From contig NZ_JAOWLC010000010.1 of the NCBI RefSeq assembly GCF_025751535.1, positions 97,959 through 161,958 of the forward strand: a DNA stretch of 64,000 bases, given 5' to 3'. Position numbers and translations under genes: made by a program. This DNA is from Lentibacter sp. XHP0401 (GTDB taxonomy: Bacteria > Pseudomonadota > Alphaproteobacteria > Rhodobacterales > Rhodobacteraceae). Shown here piece after piece: positions 30,953 through 38,510 of this stretch; position 1 is the stretch's first letter, and every line of letters starts with the position of its first letter. Under the pieces are notes generated by a model. The model saw only the letters and a program-made list of their open reading frames with translations, had not been told where the DNA came from and made no database searches.

Positions 30953-31893
30953 GCGCCGAAGCCGCGTCTGTCTCGCCCGCCCTTCGCGACGCGGTGCAGA
31001 CATGGCTTGAGACGCGCCGCGCTCTCAAAGGAGCGTCTGACAACACACTCACAGCCTACGCGCATGATGTGCACAGCTTCCTTGGCTTCATCGCGCAGCA
31101 CACAGGCGGCGAGACGGGCCTTACTGCACTCAAATCCCTCACCATCACCGACATGCGCGCATGGATGGCGTCCCTGCGCCGTGAAGACCTCACCTCGCGC
31201 TCCATCGCGCGCAAGCTCTCCTCGGTCAAAAGCTTCTTTCGCTGGCTGGGCGAGCGTGAAGGCTTTGAAGCCACCGCGGTTCTCAACTCTCGCGCGCCCA
31301 AATTTCAGGCCAGACTGCCCCGCCCCCTGCCCGTCGAGGCCACCCGCGATCTTATCGGCGCACTTGAGTTGCAATCAACCGAGCCATGGATCGGCGCACG
31401 CGATGTCGCCGTGGTCACGCTGCTCTATGGCTGCGGGCTGCGCATCTCCGAGGCGCTCAGCCTCACCATGCAAGACACCCCGCTGCCGCAAGTCATCCGC
31501 ATCACAGGCAAAGGTGGCAAAGAGCGCGTTGTCCCCGTGATCGATGCCGCCCGCGCCGCTGTCGCGCAATATCTTGCGCTCTGTCCTTTCACCGCAGACA
31601 CAGGCCCGCTCTTTCGCGGCGCTCGCGGCGGCGCACTCAGCCCCCGCCTCATCCAGAAAGTCATGCAAGCCGCGCGGATGCAGCTTGGTCTGCCCGCCTC
31701 GGCCACGCCTCACGCTATGCGCCACAGCTTCGCCACACACCTCTTGGCGGCAGGCGGCGATCTGCGTGCCATTCAGGAGCTACTGGGCCACGCCTCGCTT
31801 TCCACAACGCAAGCCTACACAGCGGTTGATGCCCGTCACCTGCTTGATATATACGAAAAATCCCACCCCAAGTCCGCGAGCAATAGTAAATGA
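30949..31893 (+). CDS. xerC: site-specific tyrosine recombinase XerC
   Basis: XerC resolves chromosome dimers at dif with XerD. The 314-residue protein has the SAM-like core-binding domain (10-110) and the catalytic set Arg165 (CGLRISEAL), Lys188 (TGKGGKE), His255 and Arg258 (HAMRHSFATHLL), His281 (LGHASLSTTQ) and Tyr290. No att-like sequence or phage gene surrounds it, which argues for the housekeeping recombinase rather than an integrase. It is translationally coupled to both neighbours by four-base overlaps. Confidence 0.94.
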   Translation: MSAEAASVSPALRDAVQTWLETRRALKGASDNTLTAYAHDVHSFLGFIAQHTGGETGLTALKSLTITDMRAWMASLRREDLTSRSIARKLSSVKSFFRWLGEREGFEATAVLNSRAPKFQARLPRPLPVEATRDLIGALELQSTEPWIGARDVAVVTLLYGCGLRISEALSLTMQDTPLPQVIRITGKGGKERVVPVIDAARAAVAQYLALCPFTADTGPLFRGARGGALSPRLIQKVMQAARMQLGLPASATPHAMRHSFATHLLAAGGDLRAIQELLGHASLSTTQAYTAVDARHLLDIYEKSHPKSASNSK

Positions 31894-32585
31894 CAGCCCA
31901 AGCCAAAGCCCTCGCCGTTCACCTCTTCACAGCCACAGGCGCCGTCTTTGCCATGCTCGCCATGCTCGAAGCGATCGAACGCGACTGGCCGATGATGTTT
32001 GTCTGGCTCATCGTCGCCTTCGCGGTTGATGGCGTCGATGGCCCGCTCGCGCGCCACTATCACGTCAAGCATAACGCCCCGCAGTTTGATGGTGTCCTGC
32101 TCGACCTCATTATCGACTATCTCACATACGTCTTCATCCCCGCCTACGCGCTCTATGCCTCGGGGCTGATGGACGGCTGGTCCGGCTGGGTCGCCATCAT
32201 CGTGATCACCTTCGGCTCGGCGATGTATTTCGCCGACACCCGCATGAAAACCGCCGACAATTCCTTCTCCGGCTTCCCCGGCTGCTGGAATATGGTCGTT
32301 CTCGTGCTCTTCGCCCTTTCGCCGCCATGGCAGGTCTGCCTCGCCCTCGTCGCGGTGCTGACAGTGGCCATGTTCGTGCCCGTAAAGTTCATTCACCCCG
32401 TCCGCACCGACCGCTGGCGCATCCTTTCGCTCCCCATGGCGCTGGCATGGACAGTCTTCGCTGGATTCGCCGCCTGGGAAGGCTTCGATCCGATCCCCGT
32501 CGTCTTCTGGGGCCTCATGATCACCTCGATCTACCTGCTCATCGCAGGGGCCGCGCAGCAGGCGATGTATGGGGCTGATGGCTAG
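31890..32585 (+). CDS. pcs: phosphatidylcholine synthase
   Basis: Pcs joins choline to CDP-diacylglycerol in the inner membrane to give phosphatidylcholine in one step. The 231-residue protein has about eight membrane segments and the family form of the CDP-alcohol motif: Asp47-Gly-Val-Asp-Gly-Pro-Leu-Ala-Arg55, then Gly68, Asp72 and Asp76. The SAMYFADTRMKTADNSFSGFPGCWNMVV stretch and KFIHPVR match Sinorhizobium-type Pcs. It is the third gene of the DUF484-xerC unit. Its stop shares the four bases CTAG with the stop of convergent ogt. Confidence 0.93.
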   Translation: MTAQAKALAVHLFTATGAVFAMLAMLEAIERDWPMMFVWLIVAFAVDGVDGPLARHYHVKHNAPQFDGVLLDLIIDYLTYVFIPAYALYASGLMDGWSGWVAIIVITFGSAMYFADTRMKTADNSFSGFPGCWNMVVLVLFALSPPWQVCLALVAVLTVAMFVPVKFIHPVRTDRWRILSLPMALAWTVFAGFAAWEGFDPIPVVFWGLMITSIYLLIAGAAQQAMYGADG

Positions 32586-33031
32586 ATCAAAAGCCCCGCA
32601 GCGCCTTCATGCTTGAGAAGCCAGACCTTGGTCTCAACCCCGACACCGCCTGAAAACCCGCCAAGCCCACTTGCGCCAAGCACCCGATGGCACGGGATAA
32701 TCAGCGGAATAGGGTTGCCGCCACAAGCCTGCCCCACAGCCTGAGCAGGCGCGCCGAGCCGCTTCGCAATATCGCCATAAGTCAACGTATCTCCAAACGG
32801 GATCGCGGCCATAACCGCGCAAACATCCTGCTGAAACTGCGAGCCGCGCACCTTCAGCGGCAAGCCAAACTCCCTCAGCTCCCCCGCGAAATACGCCTCG
32901 ATCTGGCGCTCGGCGTCACACAACACATCACTCGTGTCGCCAAACCGGCCGCCCCATTCCACAGCCACAATCGCGCTGTTCTCCTCGGTCAGCGTCACTG
33001 CGCCCGTGGGGGTGTCCACCGTGCGTTTCAT
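32582..33031 (-). CDS. ogt: methylated-DNA-protein-cysteine S-methyltransferase
   Basis: This enzyme takes the alkyl group from O6-alkylguanine onto its own cysteine. The 149-residue protein has IPFGDTLTYGDIAKRLGAP (helix-turn-helix) and the acceptor Cys114 in IIPCHRVLG, followed by GGFSGGVGVETKVWLLKHEG. The N-terminal ribonuclease H-like domain is short. It is the last gene of the ileS operon, overlapping the EamA gene by four bases. Confidence 0.94.
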   Translation of the reverse strand: MKRTVDTPTGAVTLTEENSAIVAVEWGGRFGDTSDVLCDAERQIEAYFAGELREFGLPLKVRGSQFQQDVCAVMAAIPFGDTLTYGDIAKRLGAPAQAVGQACGGNPIPLIIPCHRVLGASGLGGFSGGVGVETKVWLLKHEGAAGLLI

Positions 33032-33864
33032 AGCCGCGTCAGCACAACGCCGCCCACAATCAAACAGGCGGCAGCAGCCTTGCCACGGTCCATCCTGTCG
33101 CCAAAGACCAGCCAGCCGATCAGCACCGCAAATAAAATCGAGGTCTCGCGCAGCGCCGTCACCAAAGCAATCGGCGCAACCGTCATCGCCCAGACAGCGA
33201 TCGCATAAGCCCCATAGGAGGCTCCCGCCGCCAGTGCACCAACGCCCCAGTCTTTCCCGCTTGCCCGCAAAGCCGCCCGCCCGCGCAACGCCAGAATGAG
33301 CGGCGTGAAAATCAGCGCATCCAGCGTAAACAGCCAGCCGACATACATCACAGCATTACCCGCCACACGCGCGCCAAGCCCGTCAACAAGCGAATACCCC
33401 GCCGTCATACAAGCCGAGCCAAGCGCCAGCGGCACAAGCCTTCTGCTCTCGCCATTGGTGAAAGCCCCCCGCGCCATGAGCGCAATGCCAAGGCCAAGCA
33501 AGGCAATCGCGCCATATTCTATCGGCTTGATCACATCAATCAGCAGCAACGCGGAAATGACCGTCACAATCATTGGCGCAGCGCCACGCGCAATAGGGTA
33601 AACGCGGCTCAAATCGCCCTGCTCGTAGGCAAACGCCAGAAACAGCTTATACCCGGCATGAAACACACCCGAAGCCGCCAGCCAAAGCCAGACTTGCGCA
33701 TCAGGCCACGGCTGGCTCATCGCAATAAAAAAACCGGCCACGCCCTGCACAAATGTGAGGATAAACATCGAGGCAATTTTCGACGCGCCCGTCTTGATAA
33801 GCGCATTCCAGGTTGCATGTAAAAGCGCCGCACCAAGAACGGCCAGAAAGACCGCCAGACTCAC
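33028..33864 (-). CDS. EamA/DMT-family transporter
   Basis: The 278-residue protein has ten hydrophobic segments in two EamA repeats (about 1-135 and 145-278). The first opens LAVFLAVLGAALLHATWNALIK and the second ends IALVTALRETSILFAVLIGWLVFGDRM, the usual signature. The family exports amino acids, nucleosides or metabolites; no substrate is implied here. Four-base overlaps with the P1 peptidase and ogt genes mark one operon. Confidence 0.88.
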   Translation of the reverse strand: MSLAVFLAVLGAALLHATWNALIKTGASKIASMFILTFVQGVAGFFIAMSQPWPDAQVWLWLAASGVFHAGYKLFLAFAYEQGDLSRVYPIARGAAPMIVTVISALLLIDVIKPIEYGAIALLGLGIALMARGAFTNGESRRLVPLALGSACMTAGYSLVDGLGARVAGNAVMYVGWLFTLDALIFTPLILALRGRAALRASGKDWGVGALAAGASYGAYAIAVWAMTVAPIALVTALRETSILFAVLIGWLVFGDRMDRGKAAAACLIVGGVVLTRL

Positions 33865-34823
33865 AAGCGCAATCCTTTGACACCGTTTGGCCTGTCGTGG
33901 CTGGCGTCATAGCCTTCCATATCGCCCGCCATCAGCAACGCGTTCAAAATGGCCTCTTCCGTCGCCTCTATGGCGGCTTCAAAAAGCGGGTCACACGCGC
34001 TGTTGCTCATGTTCGCCTCGGCAGATGTCGAAAAGGCCAAAGCATAGTCGCCCGAGCCGTTTGACAGCGCCGCACCCGTGCGCGCCAACCCCGCAAAACA
34101 CCGTGTCGCCAGCCGTTTGAGGTTGCGCGCACATATAGGCGCATCGGTCGCGACGACAATCATGATAGAGCCGTCCACATCGGCCTGCGACGTATCACCA
34201 TGCACTTGTCCGTTGATACGCAAGCTGCCGCCGTAATTGGCCTGCACCAACACACCCAGCACATGCTCCTGAACTTGTCGCGATGCCGTCCCGACCCCGC
34301 CTTTCAGCCCGAACGCCACAGTGCCGGTGCCCGCCCCTACAGCGCCCTCCTGCACAGCGCCGCCACTGGCCTGCGCCAGTGCCTGCCCGATCTCCTCAAC
34401 TGTGGGCCGCACGGCACGAATGTCGTTCAGTCGGCTGTCATTCGTCTCGCCCACCACAGCATTGATCGAAGTGACAAGCGCATTTGCGTCCTGCGCCAAA
34501 GTGTAGTGGCGCAAAGCCTCAACAGCGCGGCCCGTGGCCAATGTGTTGGTCAGCACAATCGGCGTTTCAATCTCGCCCAACTCGTCGATCTGGCTTTGTC
34601 CGACAAACTTGCCATAACCATTAAGCACAGCCAGAGCCGCGCGGGTTTTCTGGGCAAACACATTGCCTTGATGAGGGATAATCGCCGTTGCCCCCGTGCG
34701 GGTGCGTGCGCCTTCGATCAGGGTGATGTGGCCGACAGTTACACCGCCCACATCGGTAATCGCATTCAGGCGCGCAGGCGCATACCGCCCGATATCAACT
34801 CCGAGCTCACGCGCCCGCGGCAC
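33861..34823 (-). CDS. P1 (S58) family peptidase, DmpA-like
   Basis: The family contains self-cleaving N-terminal nucleophile aminopeptidases (L-aminopeptidase / D-amidase DmpA). The 320-residue protein has the N-terminal NAITDVGGVTVGHITL block, NGYGKFVGQSQIDELGEIETPIVLTNTL, and the cleavage and nucleophile site Gly218-Ser219 in DVDGSIMIVVATDAP. It starts with GTG; the first base of that codon is the last base of the ileS stop. Physiological substrates of such enzymes are mostly unknown. Confidence 0.9.
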   Translation of the reverse strand: MPRARELGVDIGRYAPARLNAITDVGGVTVGHITLIEGARTRTGATAIIPHQGNVFAQKTRAALAVLNGYGKFVGQSQIDELGEIETPIVLTNTLATGRAVEALRHYTLAQDANALVTSINAVVGETNDSRLNDIRAVRPTVEEIGQALAQASGGAVQEGAVGAGTGTVAFGLKGGVGTASRQVQEHVLGVLVQANYGGSLRINGQVHGDTSQADVDGSIMIVVATDAPICARNLKRLATRCFAGLARTGAALSNGSGDYALAFSTSAEANMSNSACDPLFEAAIEATEEAILNALLMAGDMEGYDASHDRPNGVKGLRL

Positions 34824-37726
34824 TAGCCAAGCGCCTTGCTACAGCGCGCACAGGTGCCGGGGTGCTTGTGTGTGCCCACATCGGGCAGGATCTTCCAGCA
34901 ACGCTCACATTTTGTCCCGTCGGCCTTTTCAAACTCAACGCCAATGCCTTCAACTTCAGGCATACGGAACGCCTCGTCAGAAATAGGGTTGTCTGTAAGC
35001 GAAAGCCCGGACGTGATGCAGATGTCCTTGAACGGAACCGACTTGAGCGCCTCAAGCATCTCGGGATCACGCACATAGACAATCGGTGCCGCTTCAAGGC
35101 TCGCCCCGATTACCTTGTCCGCGCGCTGCACTTCCAAAGCCGCGTTCACAACACGCCGCGCACGGCGCACATGTGCCCACTTGGCCGCGAGCGGTTCGTC
35201 AATCCAGTCGGCGGGCGTGTCGGGCATATCCTGCAAATGCACAGAGCCTTTGTCGTCGGGATAGCGCGAGAGCCACACATCTTCCATCGTGAAGACAAGC
35301 ACGGGCGCAAGCCATGTCGTGAGCCGCTCGAAGAGCAGATCCATCACCGTGCGCGCCGATTTCGCGCGCAGCGTGTCACCGTCGCAGTAGAGAGCATCCT
35401 TTCGGATATCAAAGTAAAATGCCGAAAGCTCCACGGTGCAAAAGTTGAAGACAGCCGTGAAAACCCCTTGGAAATCAAAGGCCCGATAGCCTTTCTTCAC
35501 CTGATGGTCGAGCTCTGCCAGCCTGTGCAAAATATAGCGCTCAAGCTCCGGCATATCCGCCGCCGCAACCCGCTCTTCTTCCTTGAAGTGTGACAGCGCT
35601 CCGAGCATGTAGCGCATCGTGTTGCGCAAACGGCGGTAGCTGTCAGCCACCCCTTTCAGAATCTCCGGTCCGATCCGCTGGTCAGCAGTGTAATCGGTCT
35701 GCGCCACCCAAAGCCGCAGAATATCTGCGCCATATTGTTTGATGATCTCTTCAGGCACGATGGTGTTGCCGATAGATTTGGACATCTTCATGCCCTTCTC
35801 ATCCAGCGTAAACCCGTGCGTTACCACGTTGCGGTAAGGCGCGCGCCCAAGCGTGCCACAAGCCTGCAAAAGTGAAGAGTGGAACCAGCCGCGGTGCTGG
35901 TCGGTCCCTTCCATATACACATCGGCAATCCCGTCAGGCGCACCATCTGCACGGTCGCGCAGCACGAAAGCATGGGTCGAACCGCTATCAAACCACACGT
36001 CAAGCACGTCAAAAACCTGCTCCCATTCGTCGGCCTTATAGCCTTCCCCAAGGAAGCGCTCTTTCGCGCCGTCAACATACCAGCAGTCCGCGCCTTCGGC
36101 CTCAAACGCCTCGGCAATCCGCGCGTTCACCTCAGGGTCACGCAGCAAGAAGCCCTCGTCTGTCGGCAGCTTGCCCACGCGCGTAAAGCACGTCAGCGGA
36201 ACACCCCAGGCACGCTGGCGTGAAAGCACCCAGTCAGGCCGTGCTTCGATCATGGAATACAAACGGTTGCGCCCCGTCTGCGGTGTCCACTTCACCAGCT
36301 TGTCGATAGAGTTCAGCGCCCGCTCGCGGATGCTCTTTCCCATCTCGTCCTGTCCGTCGCCCACTGCGCGATCTACACTGGCAAACCACTGCGGCGTGTT
36401 GCGGTAGATGATCGGTGCTTTGGAGCGCCAGCTGTGCGGATAGCTGTGTTTGATCTTGCCGCGTGCAAGCAGCCCGCCGACTTCGACAAGCTTGTCGATG
36501 ATCGCCTTGTTCGCATCGCCCTCACCGCCCTTACGGCTCAGGATATATTTTCCGCCAAAGAACGGCAGGTCTTTGCGGAAGCCGCCATCGTCCATCACGT
36601 TATAAGTGAGAACCTGCTCCAGCATCCCCAAGTCGCGGTAAAGCTCGAACTCTTCCATCCCGTGGCTCGGCGCACAGTGCACAAAGCCCGTGCCTTCCGT
36701 GTCCGTCACAAACTCGGCCGCGCGGAAATCGCGCAAGTCGTCCCACTCGCCGTTGGAACCTTCTGCACCGTTCAGCGGGTGCTTGAGGCTTAGGCCCGCA
36801 AGCTCGTCCGCAGACACATCACGCACACGACTCCACATACCGTCGTCCAGCCGCGCCTTGGCAAAGACATCTGCCGCGAGGTTATCTGCCAGCAAATACT
36901 TGTCGCCCACATTGGCCCAGCATTCCTCAGGCGTCGCAGTCACTTCATAAAGCCCGTAGGAAATTCCCGCGCCATAGACCACAGCCTTGTTTGACGGCAG
37001 GGTCCAAGGCGTGGTCGTCCAGATAACGACTTTTGCGCCATCCAGCTCGCCGCCTACAACCTCGAACTTCACCCAAACAGTAAAGCTCTCCTTGTCGTGA
37101 TACTCCACCTCCGCTTCCGCCAAAGCGGTCTGCTCCATGGGGCTCCACATCACAGGCTTTGAACCCTGATACAGCGTGCCGTTCATCAAAAACTTCATGA
37201 ACTCTTCCGCAATCACCCGCTCGGCATGGTAAGCCATGGTCAAGTAAGGGTCGGCCCAGTTGCCCGTCACCCCGAGGCGCTTGAACTCCTCACGCTGGAT
37301 ATCCACCCAGCCCTCGGCAAACTTGCGGCACTCCTGGCGGAAATCTACGATGTTCACATCGTCCTTGTTCTTGCCCTTCTTGCGGTATTGCTCCTCGATC
37401 TTCCATTCGATCGGCAGGCCGTGACAGTCCCAGCCCGGCACATAGCGCGCATCATGGCCCATCATCTGATGGGAGCGCACGATCATGTCCTTGATGGTCT
37501 TGTTGAGCGCATGGCCGATGTGCAGATTCCCGTTCGCATAGGGCGGGCCATCATGCAGAATAAACGGCTCACGCCCCTCGCCCTTTTCGCGCAGGCGGTC
37601 ATACACGCCGATCTCGGCCCAGCGTTCAAGCCATGCAGGCTCGCGGTTGGGCAATCCCGCACGCATCGGGAAGTCGGTTTCTGGTAGATTGAGAGTGTCT
37701 TTATATTCAGGCGTATCGGCGCACAT
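34823..37726 (-). CDS. ileS: isoleucyl-tRNA synthetase
   Basis: IleS charges tRNA-Ile and edits valine. The 967-residue protein has PPYANGNLHIGHALNK (HIGH at 69-72), the WDCHGLPIEWK segment, the CP1 editing domain, KMSKSIGN in the DEKGMKMSKSIGN block, and the C-terminal zinc ribbon CERCWKI...CARC. Length is normal. It is followed without a gap by the P1 peptidase, EamA and ogt genes. A hairpin lies in its leader, at 37797-37824. Confidence 0.98.
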   Translation of the reverse strand: MCADTPEYKDTLNLPETDFPMRAGLPNREPAWLERWAEIGVYDRLREKGEGREPFILHDGPPYANGNLHIGHALNKTIKDMIVRSHQMMGHDARYVPGWDCHGLPIEWKIEEQYRKKGKNKDDVNIVDFRQECRKFAEGWVDIQREEFKRLGVTGNWADPYLTMAYHAERVIAEEFMKFLMNGTLYQGSKPVMWSPMEQTALAEAEVEYHDKESFTVWVKFEVVGGELDGAKVVIWTTTPWTLPSNKAVVYGAGISYGLYEVTATPEECWANVGDKYLLADNLAADVFAKARLDDGMWSRVRDVSADELAGLSLKHPLNGAEGSNGEWDDLRDFRAAEFVTDTEGTGFVHCAPSHGMEEFELYRDLGMLEQVLTYNVMDDGGFRKDLPFFGGKYILSRKGGEGDANKAIIDKLVEVGGLLARGKIKHSYPHSWRSKAPIIYRNTPQWFASVDRAVGDGQDEMGKSIRERALNSIDKLVKWTPQTGRNRLYSMIEARPDWVLSRQRAWGVPLTCFTRVGKLPTDEGFLLRDPEVNARIAEAFEAEGADCWYVDGAKERFLGEGYKADEWEQVFDVLDVWFDSGSTHAFVLRDRADGAPDGIADVYMEGTDQHRGWFHSSLLQACGTLGRAPYRNVVTHGFTLDEKGMKMSKSIGNTIVPEEIIKQYGADILRLWVAQTDYTADQRIGPEILKGVADSYRRLRNTMRYMLGALSHFKEEERVAAADMPELERYILHRLAELDHQVKKGYRAFDFQGVFTAVFNFCTVELSAFYFDIRKDALYCDGDTLRAKSARTVMDLLFERLTTWLAPVLVFTMEDVWLSRYPDDKGSVHLQDMPDTPADWIDEPLAAKWAHVRRARRVVNAALEVQRADKVIGASLEAAPIVYVRDPEMLEALKSVPFKDICITSGLSLTDNPISDEAFRMPEVEGIGVEFEKADGTKCERCWKILPDVGTHKHPGTCARCSKALG

Positions 37727-37796
37727 GGTCGGCGTCCTTCGGATCAGATTTGAAAGTTGGTATGGCTCTGCGGCGTGGGCTCCCCAAGCGCCTTTT

Positions 37797-37824
37797 CCCG
37801 ACAGCTCCTCTTCAGAGCGTCGGG
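37797..37824 (-). repeat. hairpin in the ileS leader
   Basis: The arms CCCGAC-A-GCTC (37797-37107 in outline: 37797-37102 are not contiguous; exact arms 37797-37802, 37804-37807) pair with GAGC-GTCGGG (37815-37824) around a 7-base loop, giving ten pairs with one bulged base, about 70 bases before the ileS start. No T run follows on the leftward strand, so it is not an intrinsic terminator. It may be a leader structure or chance. Confidence 0.4.
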
Positions 37825-37984
37825 CAAATAATTCGGTGAATGATCAGGTGAAACCATGTCATAATTGGCGTTATAGGCCGCTCTTTCGGCCCCGTCCAGA
37901 GCCACGGTTCACAGCGACAATCTGCCCCCTCGCAGCCCGTCCGTTTTGAGCAGAGCATATGCACAAACAAACAAAGGCCGCCCG

Positions 37985-38392
37985 ATGTCCACCCTCGCCC
38001 CCCGCTTCCAAATCACCTCCGATGATATCGACACGGTCATGCGCCGCTTTTACGCCCGCATCCGTGCTCATGAGGTTCTGGGGCCGATTTTTGCTGCCCA
38101 CGTCTCCGAATGGCCCGAACACGAAGCCAAAATCGGCAGATTCTGGAAAAAGGCGATCCTCCATGAAGACGGTTATTCAGGGAACCCGATGATGACCCAC
38201 ATGGGCGTCGCCCAAATGCGTGCCCATCACTTCGACATATGGCTCGGCCTGTTTGACGAAGTGCTAACCGAAACACTCGCGCCAACACCCGCCACCTCTT
38301 TCTCGGCTCTCGCACATCGCATAGGCCGCGGGTTGCGCCTCGGCATTGAAGACCGCGACAAACCAAAAGGCACGGTTCCCATCTTCACCTGA
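37985..38392 (+). CDS. group III truncated haemoglobin
   Basis: The 135-residue globin opens with ITSDDIDTVMRRFYARIRAHEVLGPIFAAHV and shows GRFWKKAIL, YSGNPMMTHM and AHHFDIWLGLFDEVL, where one of the His pair (81/82) is the likely haem ligand. The pattern fits group III (Campylobacter Ctb-like) proteins, which handle oxygen or nitric oxide in the cytosol. I chose the ATG at 37985; 13 further codons upstream are unlike the family. It stands alone, convergent with the DUF2339 gene. Confidence 0.9.
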   Translation: MSTLAPRFQITSDDIDTVMRRFYARIRAHEVLGPIFAAHVSEWPEHEAKIGRFWKKAILHEDGYSGNPMMTHMGVAQMRAHHFDIWLGLFDEVLTETLAPTPATSFSALAHRIGRGLRLGIEDRDKPKGTVPIFT

Positions 38393-38510
38393 CCCGCTCT
38401 ATTCCAGTGAGGGCGGGCCGACAGTGTCCTTTGTCGGTTCCGCCTGCAAGCTGCGCTACAGGCAAGTCCCTCTCGCACCACGGCGATTTGGCGTGGCCTT
38501 TGCGCACATC

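Noticed and set aside
30949..31893. Tyrosine recombinase as the integrase of a mobile element
   Set aside because: It is coupled to DUF484, the usual xerC neighbour, and no att repeats, phage or transfer genes surround it; the only tRNA gene is 30 kb away.
37727..37984. T-box riboswitch upstream of ileS
   Set aside because: I saw no T-box sequence or antiterminator pairing, and T-boxes are not expected in this group.
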